A stretch of DNA of 64,000 nucleotides from Chrysogorgia sp. JL179-B06 (lineage: Eukaryota; Cnidaria; Anthozoa; Scleralcyonacea; Chrysogorgiidae): positions 310,001 to 374,000 of the forward strand of contig JAYKKM010000178.1 in assembly GCA_035772405.1 (NCBI GenBank), in the 5' to 3' direction. The position numbers and the translations under genes were made by a program. Shown here piece after piece: positions 23,301 to 29,431 of the stretch. The notes beneath the pieces were generated by a model. The model was not told the origin of the DNA. It ran no database searches and saw only the letters and a program-made list of their open reading frames with translations. The stretch's first letter is position 1. Each line of letters starts with the position of its first letter.

Positions 23301-24036
23301 ATCTAAAGCACTCGTTGTCATCACCGTTATTTACGTTTATCAAACCCTTCTTACTGTTACGCAGCTCCTTTGGCAACGCAATGTAGCTACTCCCACGCAG
23401 AGGTCTGTAAATAGCGATATTGACGTAGTGCGCATCTATTTTGTCGATAGTCCATCCAGACCCCTCAGATAACCACCCAGCTATCCGCGTCAAGATCTGT
23501 TCCGACCCACGATTGGCGACACCCTCGATGTCGTGTTCATTGATGACGACGAACGTTTCGCTGTTAAAGTAGGCAGTTTTGTACGTGGTCTTATTGAGTT
23601 CTAAAACTTTCTCAAAAGTGACCTTAACTGTCTCTACCACTTTCATTCCGTTGGTCTCACCTAGTTCACGTCTCAAAAGGTTGATGACAGCGCTTCTACT
23701 ACCGTTCACCTGATTGATGTCTCTATCGTCAACTACTTCGACTCCATAGGACCTTGTGAACCCTCTTAGCGCTTGACTCAACAGCCGTGGGCTATGGTCT
23801 TCAACTGTGGGTTGTGCCTCCTGGTTTCTGACAAGACGGTTGTGTGTCTGACTACCAACGTTAACTCGCCTGTTTGTCAGCGGATTAATAGTGCTAACAT
23901 TTGTCGTGTCGCTAAAAATGCCGTCTCTAACAAGTCGATTGTAGACTCGCCCATGAACGTTGACTGCTCTACCTGTTAGTGGATTTACAACGGCTGCACC
24001 ATTTCTAACAAGTGAGTTTTCTGTGACGTCACCCAT
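20332..24036 (-). CDS. pPolB: Protein-primed family B DNA polymerase
   Basis: A 1234-residue replicative polymerase using a protein primer. The N-terminus carries two NPLTxRxVNV repeats (residues 18 and 51) inside a roughly 33-residue repeat ending NRLVR. A Cys/His cluster, C..C...DHCHVSGKYRGSAH..C, lies near 510-547. Exonuclease motifs are YADFEA (about 411), FHNLRGYDSHF (about 556) and YHDLYLKSDVLLLADV (about 698). Polymerase motifs are A, DANNLYGW (about 803); B, KLMNNSVFGKT (about 962); and C, FTDTDS (about 1063-1068). The last five residues, SEQTD, lie in sequence shared with the other end of the element. The ATG at 24036 is the first in frame. All catalytic residues are present and length is normal for Polintons. 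Confidence 0.96.
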   Translation of the reverse strand: MGDVTENSLVRNGAAVVNPLTGRAVNVHGRVYNRLVRDGIFSDTTNVSTINPLTNRRVNVGSQTHNRLVRNQEAQPTVEDHSPRLLSQALRGFTRSYGVEVVDDRDINQVNGSRSAVINLLRRELGETNGMKVVETVKVTFEKVLELNKTTYKTAYFNSETFVVINEHDIEGVANRGSEQILTRIAGWLSEGSGWTIDKIDAHYVNIAIYRPLRGSSYIALPKELRNSKKGLINVNNGDDNECFRWCHLAHKFPAGKNSDRTSKYARHVGELNYDGIDFPVTLKDYNKIEKANEISINVFGYEDKQPFPVYVSKEACPDHMDLLLITNDVGNKHYVYIRDFNKFMHRQTKHEARKHFCRYCLQCFTREDVLENHIEVCLVINGKQAIKMPQKGAKVKYENFSRQLNVPFVVYADFEAITQKVHTTRLSSETSYTNAYQRHVDCGYGYKLVCCYDNEYSKPVKVYRGENAVNKFIGEMLEIVEYCKETSESHFNKEMVLTDDDKKNFDEAKSCHICSVEYTGADVRVRDHCHVSGKYRGSAHRDCNVNFKLTDKIPVIFHNLRGYDSHFIMQEIGKFGQDINVIPNNMEKYMAFMLGKNLVFLDSFQFMSSGLDNLVKNLPRDAFKYTSEVFRDDGLALMTRKGVYPYDYMDSFSKFDERELPSKKDFYSVLNDEHITEEMHERAIDVWDYFDVESMGEYHDLYLKSDVLLLADVFENFRKTCHREYKLDPCHYFTSPGLAWDAMLKMTGVELELLSDIDMFQFVELGMRGGVSYICNRHGVANNKYMKGYDKAQESKYLMYLDANNLYGWAMSRSLPTGAFKWLTKKEIEKVNLCDYHDGSKKGLLLEVDLEYPAHLHDLHNDYPLAPEKMEITVDMLSEYCTKIKNKFNVSVGGVKKLVTNLMDKKKYVCHYRNLQLYIDLGLKIKKVHRVLQFDQSKWLGKYIDFNTVKRTAAKNAFEKDFFKLMNNSVFGKTMENLRKRVDVRLVTTAGKLEKLVSKPTFVSCKIFSENLVAVHKVKETLTLNRPAYVGMCILDLSKTLMYDFHYNYIMKKYSSDTCRLHFTDTDSLLYSIKTNDVYSDFMMEREKFDNSDYPADNPFAFKENKKVIGKMKDECAGTPIIEFVGLRSKMYSYLKEDGGGGKTAKGIRKNIIKKVIRHEDYKSVLLEQKQLRHTMKTIRSVKHQLGSYEINKVSLSCFDDKRHLLENGIDSYAYGHKNIEARDNTENSEQTD

Positions 24037-24050
24037 GGCTTCTATATATA

Positions 24051-24614
24051 CTACACTTGTATTTTTTTCCTAAACCACTCGTCGTAGTAATTGTCACCAC
24101 TTTCACACCATCCCAGCTTTGGGTACACCACCCCAAACAGATTGTTATCAAACAAGTCTTTCACCTTCCCGTCTTTGAGGTCTGACACCTTCTTGAGTGT
24201 CTCGACTCGTCTTCTGTGGCACAACCTAATAATGTAGTACCCATATCTGCTGACATTTCTACCCTTTATCAAATTGCATGAGTACAACGCATTGACAACT
24301 TTCAAGAAGTCCTCTTTTATCAACTCAAGGTGCTCACCCTTCACAACGTTCCGTAGTCTCCTCCCCATCCACCAAGACCGTTTGTGAACGCTTTTTAACC
24401 GAGTGAGTCTCATGTCGCTGTAACTCTGAGTGTAGCCCCACTCGGTGTCGCCACACTTTGGACACGCGTACCCACCGCAGCCAGTCACATTTTTCACAAC
24501 GTCGCAATCCGAGCAGTAGTAAAGCCTGAAGGTGCCTCCACACTCAATTTGCGTCTCATTCGCGATTTCGTCAATTGTTAAGCCATAACTCATCTGCCTC
24601 ATAAGTTTGTCCAT
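24051..24614 (-). CDS. Zinc-ribbon protein, function unknown
   Basis: 187 residues from the first ATG (MDKLMRQMSYGL). The open frame extends 45 nt upstream to a GTG that I do not use. Four cysteines form a ribbon, CSDC...CGGYACPKCGD (CX2C...CX2C), in the first third. A basic, Trp/Arg-rich segment (HKRSWWMGRRLRNVV) and a C-terminal helical region with YGYYIIRLCHRRR follow. The layout recalls the late transcription factor VLTF3 of large DNA viruses (zinc ribbon then a helical domain), but I see no diagnostic motif and treat that as speculation. It lies 14 bp past the polymerase start, co-oriented with it, so the two are probably co-expressed. Confidence 0.7.
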   Translation of the reverse strand: MDKLMRQMSYGLTIDEIANETQIECGGTFRLYYCSDCDVVKNVTGCGGYACPKCGDTEWGYTQSYSDMRLTRLKSVHKRSWWMGRRLRNVVKGEHLELIKEDFLKVVNALYSCNLIKGRNVSRYGYYIIRLCHRRRVETLKKVSDLKDGKVKDLFDNNLFGVVYPKLGWCESGDNYYDEWFRKKIQV

Positions 24615-24640
24615 CACTCTTATACTACTCCAACATTTTT

Positions 24641-25060
24641 TCACCGAGTGAGTACCCACACCGCTATCCCACTACCCAAACCTAACGCGCTAACAAACAA
24701 CAATTGGTATTCCTTCATTTCCGCACTCGGTTGGTAGTAATCCGCAACCCTCGGGGAGTCAGTGAACACTCGTCCGCTGTACTGTATGGTCATTACGCTT
24801 CTAAGTTCCTCCAACGCGTGGTTTGTGTCATTGATGTCAGCGTTAGCATCTGAGAGCATTTGCCGTAAACGCTGAATCTTATCTTTCTTGGCGACCTCAT
24901 TTTCATACCACGCTTCTTTCGCGCTGGCTAACTGCTCCAACGCATGGTTGTGCCTTTTCATCTCAGCTTCATAACCCGAGTGATTAAACTTCGAAAACAT
25001 AAAGCCAGCGCCTGCAAAAGCCACTGCATTAAATATCCCTCCAGCCACAACGCTCGCCAT
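24641..25060 (-). CDS. Small membrane/coiled-coil Polinton protein
   Basis: 139 residues. An N-terminal hydrophobic segment (GGIFNAVAFAGAGFMFSKF) is followed by a charged, helix-prone middle (AEMKRHNHALEQLASAKEAW to about residue 85). A Tyr-rich linker (VADYYQPSAEMKEYQ) then leads to a C-terminal membrane segment (LLFVSALGLGSGIAVWVL). Proteins of this design are common in Polintons of aquatic invertebrates; I know no assigned function. It starts 4 bp past the stop of the preceding gene, consistent with a compact late or structural operon-like block. Confidence 0.8.
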   Translation of the reverse strand: MASVVAGGIFNAVAFAGAGFMFSKFNHSGYEAEMKRHNHALEQLASAKEAWYENEVAKKDKIQRLRQMLSDANADINDTNHALEELRSVMTIQYSGRVFTDSPRVADYYQPSAEMKEYQLLFVSALGLGSGIAVWVLTR

Positions 25061-25064
25061 TAAC

Positions 25065-25307
25065 TTACATTGATTTGAATGGATCTGTCGGTATCCACTT
25101 TTTTGATTGCATCCATTTTACTAACAGCGTTCCTACACCAACAGCTGCAGCGAGTTTCACTGTGCCTTTAACTGTCTCTGGCGTTCCCAATGGTTCTCCC
25201 AAAGCCTTTTTAGAAATCATACTCACTGCCACAGCGCCAGTCGTAACAAGTAGCGCATCGTACAGTTCGTTCATAAGTTCTTTTCGATCGATCGCAGCCA
25301 TATACAT
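25065..25307 (-). CDS. Small hydrophobic Polinton protein
   Basis: 80 residues, start at MYMAAIDRK (a second ATG follows two codons later). Two weakly hydrophobic helices (LLVTTGAVAVSMI and VKLAAAVGVGTLLVKWM) precede a conserved-looking tail KKWIPTDPFKSM. It resembles small membrane or minor virion proteins found next to the 139-residue type in other Polintons. Function unknown. Confidence 0.75.
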   Translation of the reverse strand: MYMAAIDRKELMNELYDALLVTTGAVAVSMISKKALGEPLGTPETVKGTVKLAAAVGVGTLLVKWMQSKKWIPTDPFKSM

Positions 25308-25322
25308 TGTCGTGTGTTTTGT

Positions 25323-25667
25323 TCAAGAATCAAATGTGTCTAACGCTGGACGACGAGTTCTACAACTTTCTGACACAGCTGGTGCAGTACTCACAGGCTC
25401 TAGTCGTGTCTCTTTTTCACTGCTAATTGTGTACCATAACGAAGCACCAGCGATGATTACACCAAGTGTTCCGACAACATATCCATAACCCCACTCACCA
25501 CCCTGTTCTTCGTTGACTATCATTTCACGCATTTTCTTTTCTTTCGCAGCTTTCGATATCTCAGCCAACTTCTTACCAGCAGCGACGCGTTTTGGGTCCT
25601 TCACCTTAACACTTTTCACATCAGCTGTGATCTTAGCGTCAACAGCCGTCTGTGAGTCCTCAACCAT
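25323..25667 (-). CDS. Single-pass membrane protein, Polinton-conserved type
   Basis: 114 residues. A basic, helix-prone N-terminal half contains KDPKRVAAGKKLAEISKAAK. One membrane segment (GYGYVVGTLGVIIAGASLWY) lies at about 60-79, followed by a short polar tail with an RRPALDTFDS end. It is the first gene of the leftward block and is transcribed from the divergent intergenic region at 25668-25798. The KDP.RVxAGKKLAE phrase recurs in small Polinton proteins as I remember them. Function unknown. Confidence 0.78.
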   Translation of the reverse strand: MVEDSQTAVDAKITADVKSVKVKDPKRVAAGKKLAEISKAAKEKKMREMIVNEEQGGEWGYGYVVGTLGVIIAGASLWYTISSEKETRLEPVSTAPAVSESCRTRRPALDTFDS

Positions 25668-25798
25668 CTAATACACTATCACATATTATCTTACTCACAG
25701 ATGACCTCACAGGTGTCTCACAGATGACCTCACAGGTATCTCACAGCTCCAGACCAAACGCACTAAAAAATTAGGGTTTTTTCTGAGAGTATAACATA
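25668..25798. promoter_or_regulatory. Divergent promoter region with 25 bp direct repeats
   Basis: 131 bp between divergent start codons. It contains two adjacent copies of CTCACAGATGACCTCACAGG (about 25694-25745) plus a partial third. Next comes an A-run/T-run block AAAAAATTAGGGTTTTTTC, and TATAACATA lies directly before the rightward ATG. Likely the shared control region of the replication block and the zinc-finger/thymidine kinase pair. Confidence 0.55.
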
Positions 25799-26533
25799 AT
25801 GACTCAAGCCCGAGAAATCAGCGAAGAAGATATTGCCAACATGCTGAGAACAGCCTTTATCAATGTGCCCACCCTACAAGGCGCCTCTGGACCTACCGTC
25901 TTAAACGAGTACTTCTCAACATACACAATGTTCGACCCCGACCCTGAAGGGCCACCAAAACGGCTTGGCTCTCAGATCCGCCATACGAGGTATCTTCTCG
26001 ACGCTTGGATCGATCTTCGAGAAGACAGAGCCAACGAGCTTGCTGGTGTGTTAGCTGACATAATCCCTGTGTGGTGTTACTCGCCATTCAAACACCTTAT
26101 GTTAGCGAGTTACGTCTACTTGAGCGACCCTAGTGAGTCCACAGCTACATTACTCGGTAATTTCCTCCAAGTGTTCTTAGCGACCCTTCTATGGAAACCA
26201 TGCCCAACCAAAGCCAAAGCGTGGCTAGATCTCGCCGCAAACCGCAACGTCCACGTTTGCAAGGTGGGGTGCAATGAGATACTAGGTGTGGACGATATCA
26301 GGGACCACGTACTCTCGCCCGCCCACAGACACTTTGCGAGAAATAAAAACGTGTACACCTGTCACCCATGCGGTGTGGTCACCAACGACCCACTGCATCG
26401 CTTGAGACATGAGAGCTCGAGGTCTCATCTTAAAAACTTAGAGCTTCAGCGGATATTCAACAACGAACAACAGTTGCCGCAAGAGGGGAGAACATTTCTC
26501 TGGAGGTATAGTAATCATGAAGAAAATCGGTAA
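25799..26533 (+). CDS. Zinc-finger protein of unknown function
   Basis: 244 residues. The N-terminal two thirds are mostly helical, with many Leu/Trp positions and no motif I recognise. The C-terminal third has two finger-like units: CKVGCNEILGVDDIRDHV with downstream His pairs, and CHPCGVVTNDPLHRLRH with SRSH. The His spacing and the SRSH phrase resemble U1-type/RNA-binding C2H2 fingers. Its last 17 nt overlap the start of the thymidine kinase in another frame, so the two are probably expressed together. A regulatory or nucleic-acid-binding role is inference. Confidence 0.78.
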   Translation: MTQAREISEEDIANMLRTAFINVPTLQGASGPTVLNEYFSTYTMFDPDPEGPPKRLGSQIRHTRYLLDAWIDLREDRANELAGVLADIIPVWCYSPFKHLMLASYVYLSDPSESTATLLGNFLQVFLATLLWKPCPTKAKAWLDLAANRNVHVCKVGCNEILGVDDIRDHVLSPAHRHFARNKNVYTCHPCGVVTNDPLHRLRHESSRSHLKNLELQRIFNNEQQLPQEGRTFLWRYSNHEENR

Positions 26534-27089
26534 ACTAGAAATCGTGATTGGTCCCATGTTTGCAGGAAAAACAACAGAGACTCTTCGTAGGTTAATCATG
26601 TTAAGTAAATCAGGGCTCAAAGTCCTCTACATGAACAACACAGGTGACACTAGGCGAACTGACCACGCGTTCTCCACACATCGTCAGACCATTGTTGTTG
26701 GGTCAGACAGTTTACCTGCGAAGTTAATCACCAACCTTCCGAGTTCTTCCGAGATAGCTGATTATGACGTCGTCGGAATTGATGAAGGCCATTGGTACTC
26801 TGGGTTACTTCCAGTTACTCACGAATACATTAAAGCTGGCATTCACGTCATTATTTGTGGTCTCATAACAACGGAGCACTTAAAAAGACTTGGTGAGCTC
26901 GACACGTTGTTCTCAGTGGCAGACGACATCACATTTCTAAAAGCGTATTGCGCCGTTTGTCGTGACACTTACGGAACAACTGTTGACGCACCATTCACTT
27001 GGAGATATAACCCAGGACCATCATTCGTTGGTGGCGCTGAGCAATATCGCGCAGTGTGCAGACGTCATCATCCTTCCACACAAAATTAA
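26517..27089 (+). CDS. tk: Thymidine kinase, TK1 family (type II)
   Basis: 190 residues, the usual length. It phosphorylates thymidine to dTMP in nucleotide salvage. Walker A is GPMFAGKTTE (residues 12-21). The Asp-Glu of the catalytic segment is in GIDEGHWY (D89, E90), at the place of the usual DEAQFF. The lasso/zinc region has CAVCRDTYGTT, and a second metal-binding Cys/His pair lies in VCRRHH near the C-terminus. All key residues look intact. A nucleotide-salvage enzyme fits a replicating viral genome but is unusual in a Polinton. It could have been acquired from a host or a large DNA virus; no intron is present. Confidence 0.93.
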   Translation: MKKIGKLEIVIGPMFAGKTTETLRRLIMLSKSGLKVLYMNNTGDTRRTDHAFSTHRQTIVVGSDSLPAKLITNLPSSSEIADYDVVGIDEGHWYSGLLPVTHEYIKAGIHVIICGLITTEHLKRLGELDTLFSVADDITFLKAYCAVCRDTYGTTVDAPFTWRYNPGPSFVGGAEQYRAVCRRHHPSTQN

Positions 27090-27325
27090 GGGTGTTCTCG
27101 GATACCCCACTTTTTTAAATTTAGACATTGGTCACATGAAGCGTCCAATGTAAATAGAAACATTTTTTCACACAGTGGTCAGAAGGTTTGTGAAATAAAG
27201 AGAGAAAGTTTCGCAGACATTTTTTACTGAGTTAAAAACGTCTTTAAAAAATGTTAGAACAGTTGTCACCTCAAACGTCGTCTCAACAACGAGAACGAGC
27301 GCTAATTCGACTCATTACTCGCTGT
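27090..27325. other. Convergent intergenic region
   Basis: 236 bp between the 3' ends of the thymidine kinase and the nuclease fusion. It contains a short + strand ORF from ATG 27251 (40 codons, ending inside the neighbouring gene on the other strand). I give that ORF little weight. No strong hairpin is seen. Confidence 0.5.
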
Positions 27326-28093
27326 CTAAAAAGTCTCTTTACAATAACGTCTCTCGTGGTTACTCAACGCTGATTTATTTTTAAATTTGCGAGGGCAGTG
27401 AGAGCATTGAAACCCAACGTCAAAGAGATATTTTATCACTGTGGTAATAGCGTCGTCATATGAGTCGCACAAGAGTGTTAGATAACCAGCGGATTTATAT
27501 CTGAGCAACAGAGACTCTTGCTCTTTGGACGTCTTGCCTGTGCCACCTGGATTCTTGAACTCAATCACGAGTCCGCTATGCTGTCGGTTTGCATTGGCAA
27601 TAACTAAGTCAGGTGTTCCACGTTGGTAACCTTTTTTCCACGAATTTATTCTCTTCGCAGAAGTGTCTTGGTTCTCACCACAAGCGGCTATCAAAATAGC
27701 TTCTGGATAATATCTCCTAAGAAAACCAACAACTTTCGTATGAAGGTCGAACTCAGTGATCATTTTAAATTGATTGTGTTTGAGACCAACGTCAGCTAAA
27801 CTTTTTCTAACGCTTGGCAAGACCTCTGAGTGCACCCACCTTCCAAAGTGTTTCGCACGTTCCATTTTACTCGAGAACACCAATGAGTAGACCCCAAGTT
27901 CGTTGATAAACGAGGCTTGTTCCATCTTCATTTTGCAATCGGGTTCGACGTGGTCATTAACTGCGTCTTTTGGTCGAGCGTAACCTAGAGCACTTGCGAC
28001 TTCTCTTGCTTTGAACCATATTTCACCGTTGCCCATGACCGTTGTGATTTGGTGGCCATCGAAGTCGAATAATCGAAGCGCTGTGGAAGTCAT
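27326..28093 (-). CDS. BRO-N / VRR-NUC nuclease / zinc-finger fusion
   Basis: 255 residues from the first ATG (MTSTALRLFDF); an upstream TTG is ignored. Residues 1-100 form a BRO-N domain (IWFKAREVASALGYARPKDA, then INELGVYSLVFSS and FGRWVHSEVLPSVRK), a DNA-binding module of baculoviruses, phages and large DNA viruses. Residues about 115-225 form a VRR-NUC nuclease: GTPDLV (D162), VIEFKNPGG (E178, K180) and a C-terminal AGYLTLLCDS strand. A C2HC finger, CSHCPRKFKNKSALSNH with a final Cys, ends the protein. Likely a DNA-processing or repair nuclease. It lies downstream of the small lipidated-type protein in a leftward block. Confidence 0.88.
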   Translation of the reverse strand: MTSTALRLFDFDGHQITTVMGNGEIWFKAREVASALGYARPKDAVNDHVEPDCKMKMEQASFINELGVYSLVFSSKMERAKHFGRWVHSEVLPSVRKSLADVGLKHNQFKMITEFDLHTKVVGFLRRYYPEAILIAACGENQDTSAKRINSWKKGYQRGTPDLVIANANRQHSGLVIEFKNPGGTGKTSKEQESLLLRYKSAGYLTLLCDSYDDAITTVIKYLFDVGFQCSHCPRKFKNKSALSNHERRYCKETF

Positions 28094-28122
28094 CACTATA
28101 TTATAGCCTCGCAAAAAAAAGA

Positions 28123-28263
28123 CTACTCGACATAGGTGTCAGGTTTTTTATAGATCTGGTTTGTTGTGTACCAGTGCAGCAAATACGTTTTATTAGTCCT
28201 CAGTTTTCTACGTTGTCTGAAAAAGTTTCTAATGTTACGAACCAGTTTTCTAAGCCAACCCAT
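28123..28263 (-). CDS. 46-residue basic small protein (candidate)
   Basis: ATG at 28263, stop at 28123. It begins MGWLRKLVRNIRNFFRQRRK, a strongly basic amphipathic helix, and ends in a polar Tyr-rich tail. It fills the gap between the stop of the 68-residue gene (28272) and the ATG of the nuclease fusion (28093), with 8 and 29 bp spacers like other gaps in this element. That spacing is the main support. Gly at position 2 makes N-myristoylation possible. A membrane- or nucleic-acid-interacting virion peptide is a guess. Confidence 0.5.
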   Translation of the reverse strand: MGWLRKLVRNIRNFFRQRRKLRTNKTYLLHWYTTNQIYKKPDTYVE

Positions 28264-28271
28264 TACATAAC

Positions 28272-28478
28272 TTAAGTCACGTCTCCTACCACTCCTACAG
28301 TGTCTGACTCTGGTATCATAATAGGTTCGCCATAAGTCTTTTTAGACCTCATACCAATCTCAGCGTGGAGCTCGAGAGTAACGTCACCGCGGCCAAACGA
28401 TCCACCAGCTTTGAACATGTGATCAGTCGTCTTATTTATTTTGTATATTTCACGTTCTTTTGAAACACATGCTCCCAT
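28272..28478 (-). CDS. Small protein with lipidation-type N-terminus
   Basis: 68 residues starting MGACVSKERE. Gly2, small residue 3, Cys4, Ser6 and Lys7 match the N-myristoylation consensus with a Cys that could be palmitoylated. The rest is hydrophilic and lacks a membrane helix, so membrane attachment would depend on the lipid. It ends in ESDTVGVVGDVT. It directly follows the fibre-like gene (start 28479). A virion-membrane or vertex role would suit that position but is inference. Confidence 0.68.
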   Translation of the reverse strand: MGACVSKEREIYKINKTTDHMFKAGGSFGRGDVTLELHAEIGMRSKKTYGEPIMIPESDTVGVVGDVT

Positions 28479-29429
28479 TTACTTTACACCATATTCCTTC
28501 ATCATTTCTCCACCCATGATTATGATGTCTCGGTTTGTCATGTAACCACTCACAATTTTCACACCGTAGAATTCTATCAACGATGGGTGTGCATAAGGTG
28601 CGAGTGGTACTCTTGGTCGATGTATTCCAAAAATTGTTCCATAGGGTGCGCCTATCTTTTTCATATTTGCTATGAAGTCTGAATCGGTTGACTTAACGTT
28701 GTTGACTCTGACATGTGAATTGCTCATTTGCCAGTGTATCGATATCATATGCATTTTTGTGAGGTCAACACCACTCGGAATAGTGCATACTTTCTCCATC
28801 GCTGGGATGCTACCACCATACGCGAGCTTGTTGGTCACACCAGTCTTGTACCCTATGAACTTATCCCAACTACCATCGTCGTTTGATATAATTGTCTCCC
28901 AATTTGATCCAGCGGTTCTCATTGGTAACCTCACTACGACAAAAATGGAGAGATCACACCATTGCATACTGGGGCAGTTAAAATGGAGACCTGACTCAAG
29001 TGGGATTGGTGTTAACACAGGTGATAGAAAACTTTGACTCACACCGCTGATGCCGACAATAGGGCCATAAGCCGGGTTGTTTTGCACTAATTTACTTGTT
29101 TCACCAATGGCCTTCACTTTGTTTGAACCATTGGTGTGAAATTCCACATTTTTCAAGGCGTGTGTGCTAACGTTGAAGTCGAGCACAAGATTATAGGACT
29201 GACTCTTGAGGAAACCTGATAGTAGTTGGTCTAGAGTTCTTTTATTGGCAGCATCTGAGTCATCGACTGGGTCTGCTACGTTTTTTATCGCTGAGCCTTG
29301 CATGTCTATTATTCCAGACATCCTTCCACCAGTCGCACTTAACTTAGGATCTTCGTCCAGATGCCTTTTCGTTCTCTTTAGTATTTTATCGTGAGGGTCG
29401 TCAGACTCGTACCCATAGTTTAGACTCAT
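28479..29429 (-). CDS. Fibre-like protein with lectin-like C-terminus (putative receptor binding)
   Basis: 316 residues. The N-terminal part has KLSATGGRMSGIIDMQGSAI then KNVADPVDDSDAANKRTLD. This MxGxIxM.G..I.N..DP.ddsDAa.K phrase is typical of trimeric tail or attachment fibres of phages and of some eukaryotic viruses. The C-terminal 170 residues are rich in beta strands (WCDLSIFVVVRLP, ETIISNDDGSWDKFIGYKTG, HMISIHWQMSNSHVRVNN), suggesting a concanavalin/laminin-G-like sandwich. Probably a vertex spike that binds cells. The neighbouring 68-residue and 499-residue genes are co-oriented. Assignment rests on motif style, not alignment. Confidence 0.7.
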   Translation of the reverse strand: MSLNYGYESDDPHDKILKRTKRHLDEDPKLSATGGRMSGIIDMQGSAIKNVADPVDDSDAANKRTLDQLLSGFLKSQSYNLVLDFNVSTHALKNVEFHTNGSNKVKAIGETSKLVQNNPAYGPIVGISGVSQSFLSPVLTPIPLESGLHFNCPSMQWCDLSIFVVVRLPMRTAGSNWETIISNDDGSWDKFIGYKTGVTNKLAYGGSIPAMEKVCTIPSGVDLTKMHMISIHWQMSNSHVRVNNVKSTDSDFIANMKKIGAPYGTIFGIHRPRVPLAPYAHPSLIEFYGVKIVSGYMTNRDIIIMGGEMMKEYGVK

Positions 29430-29431
29430 TA

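Noticed and set aside
20557..23979. Several + strand ORFs of 60-202 codons opposite the polymerase
   Set aside because: Shadows of the 1234-codon polymerase gene on the minus strand.
24615..24659. GTG-initiated extension of the zinc-ribbon gene
   Set aside because: Non-ATG start in a eukaryotic element, and it would overlap the neighbouring stop; ATG 24614 is preferred.
27251..27373. 40-codon + strand ORF between TK and the nuclease fusion
   Set aside because: It overlaps the 3' end of the nuclease gene on the other strand and shows no motif or conserved-looking composition.
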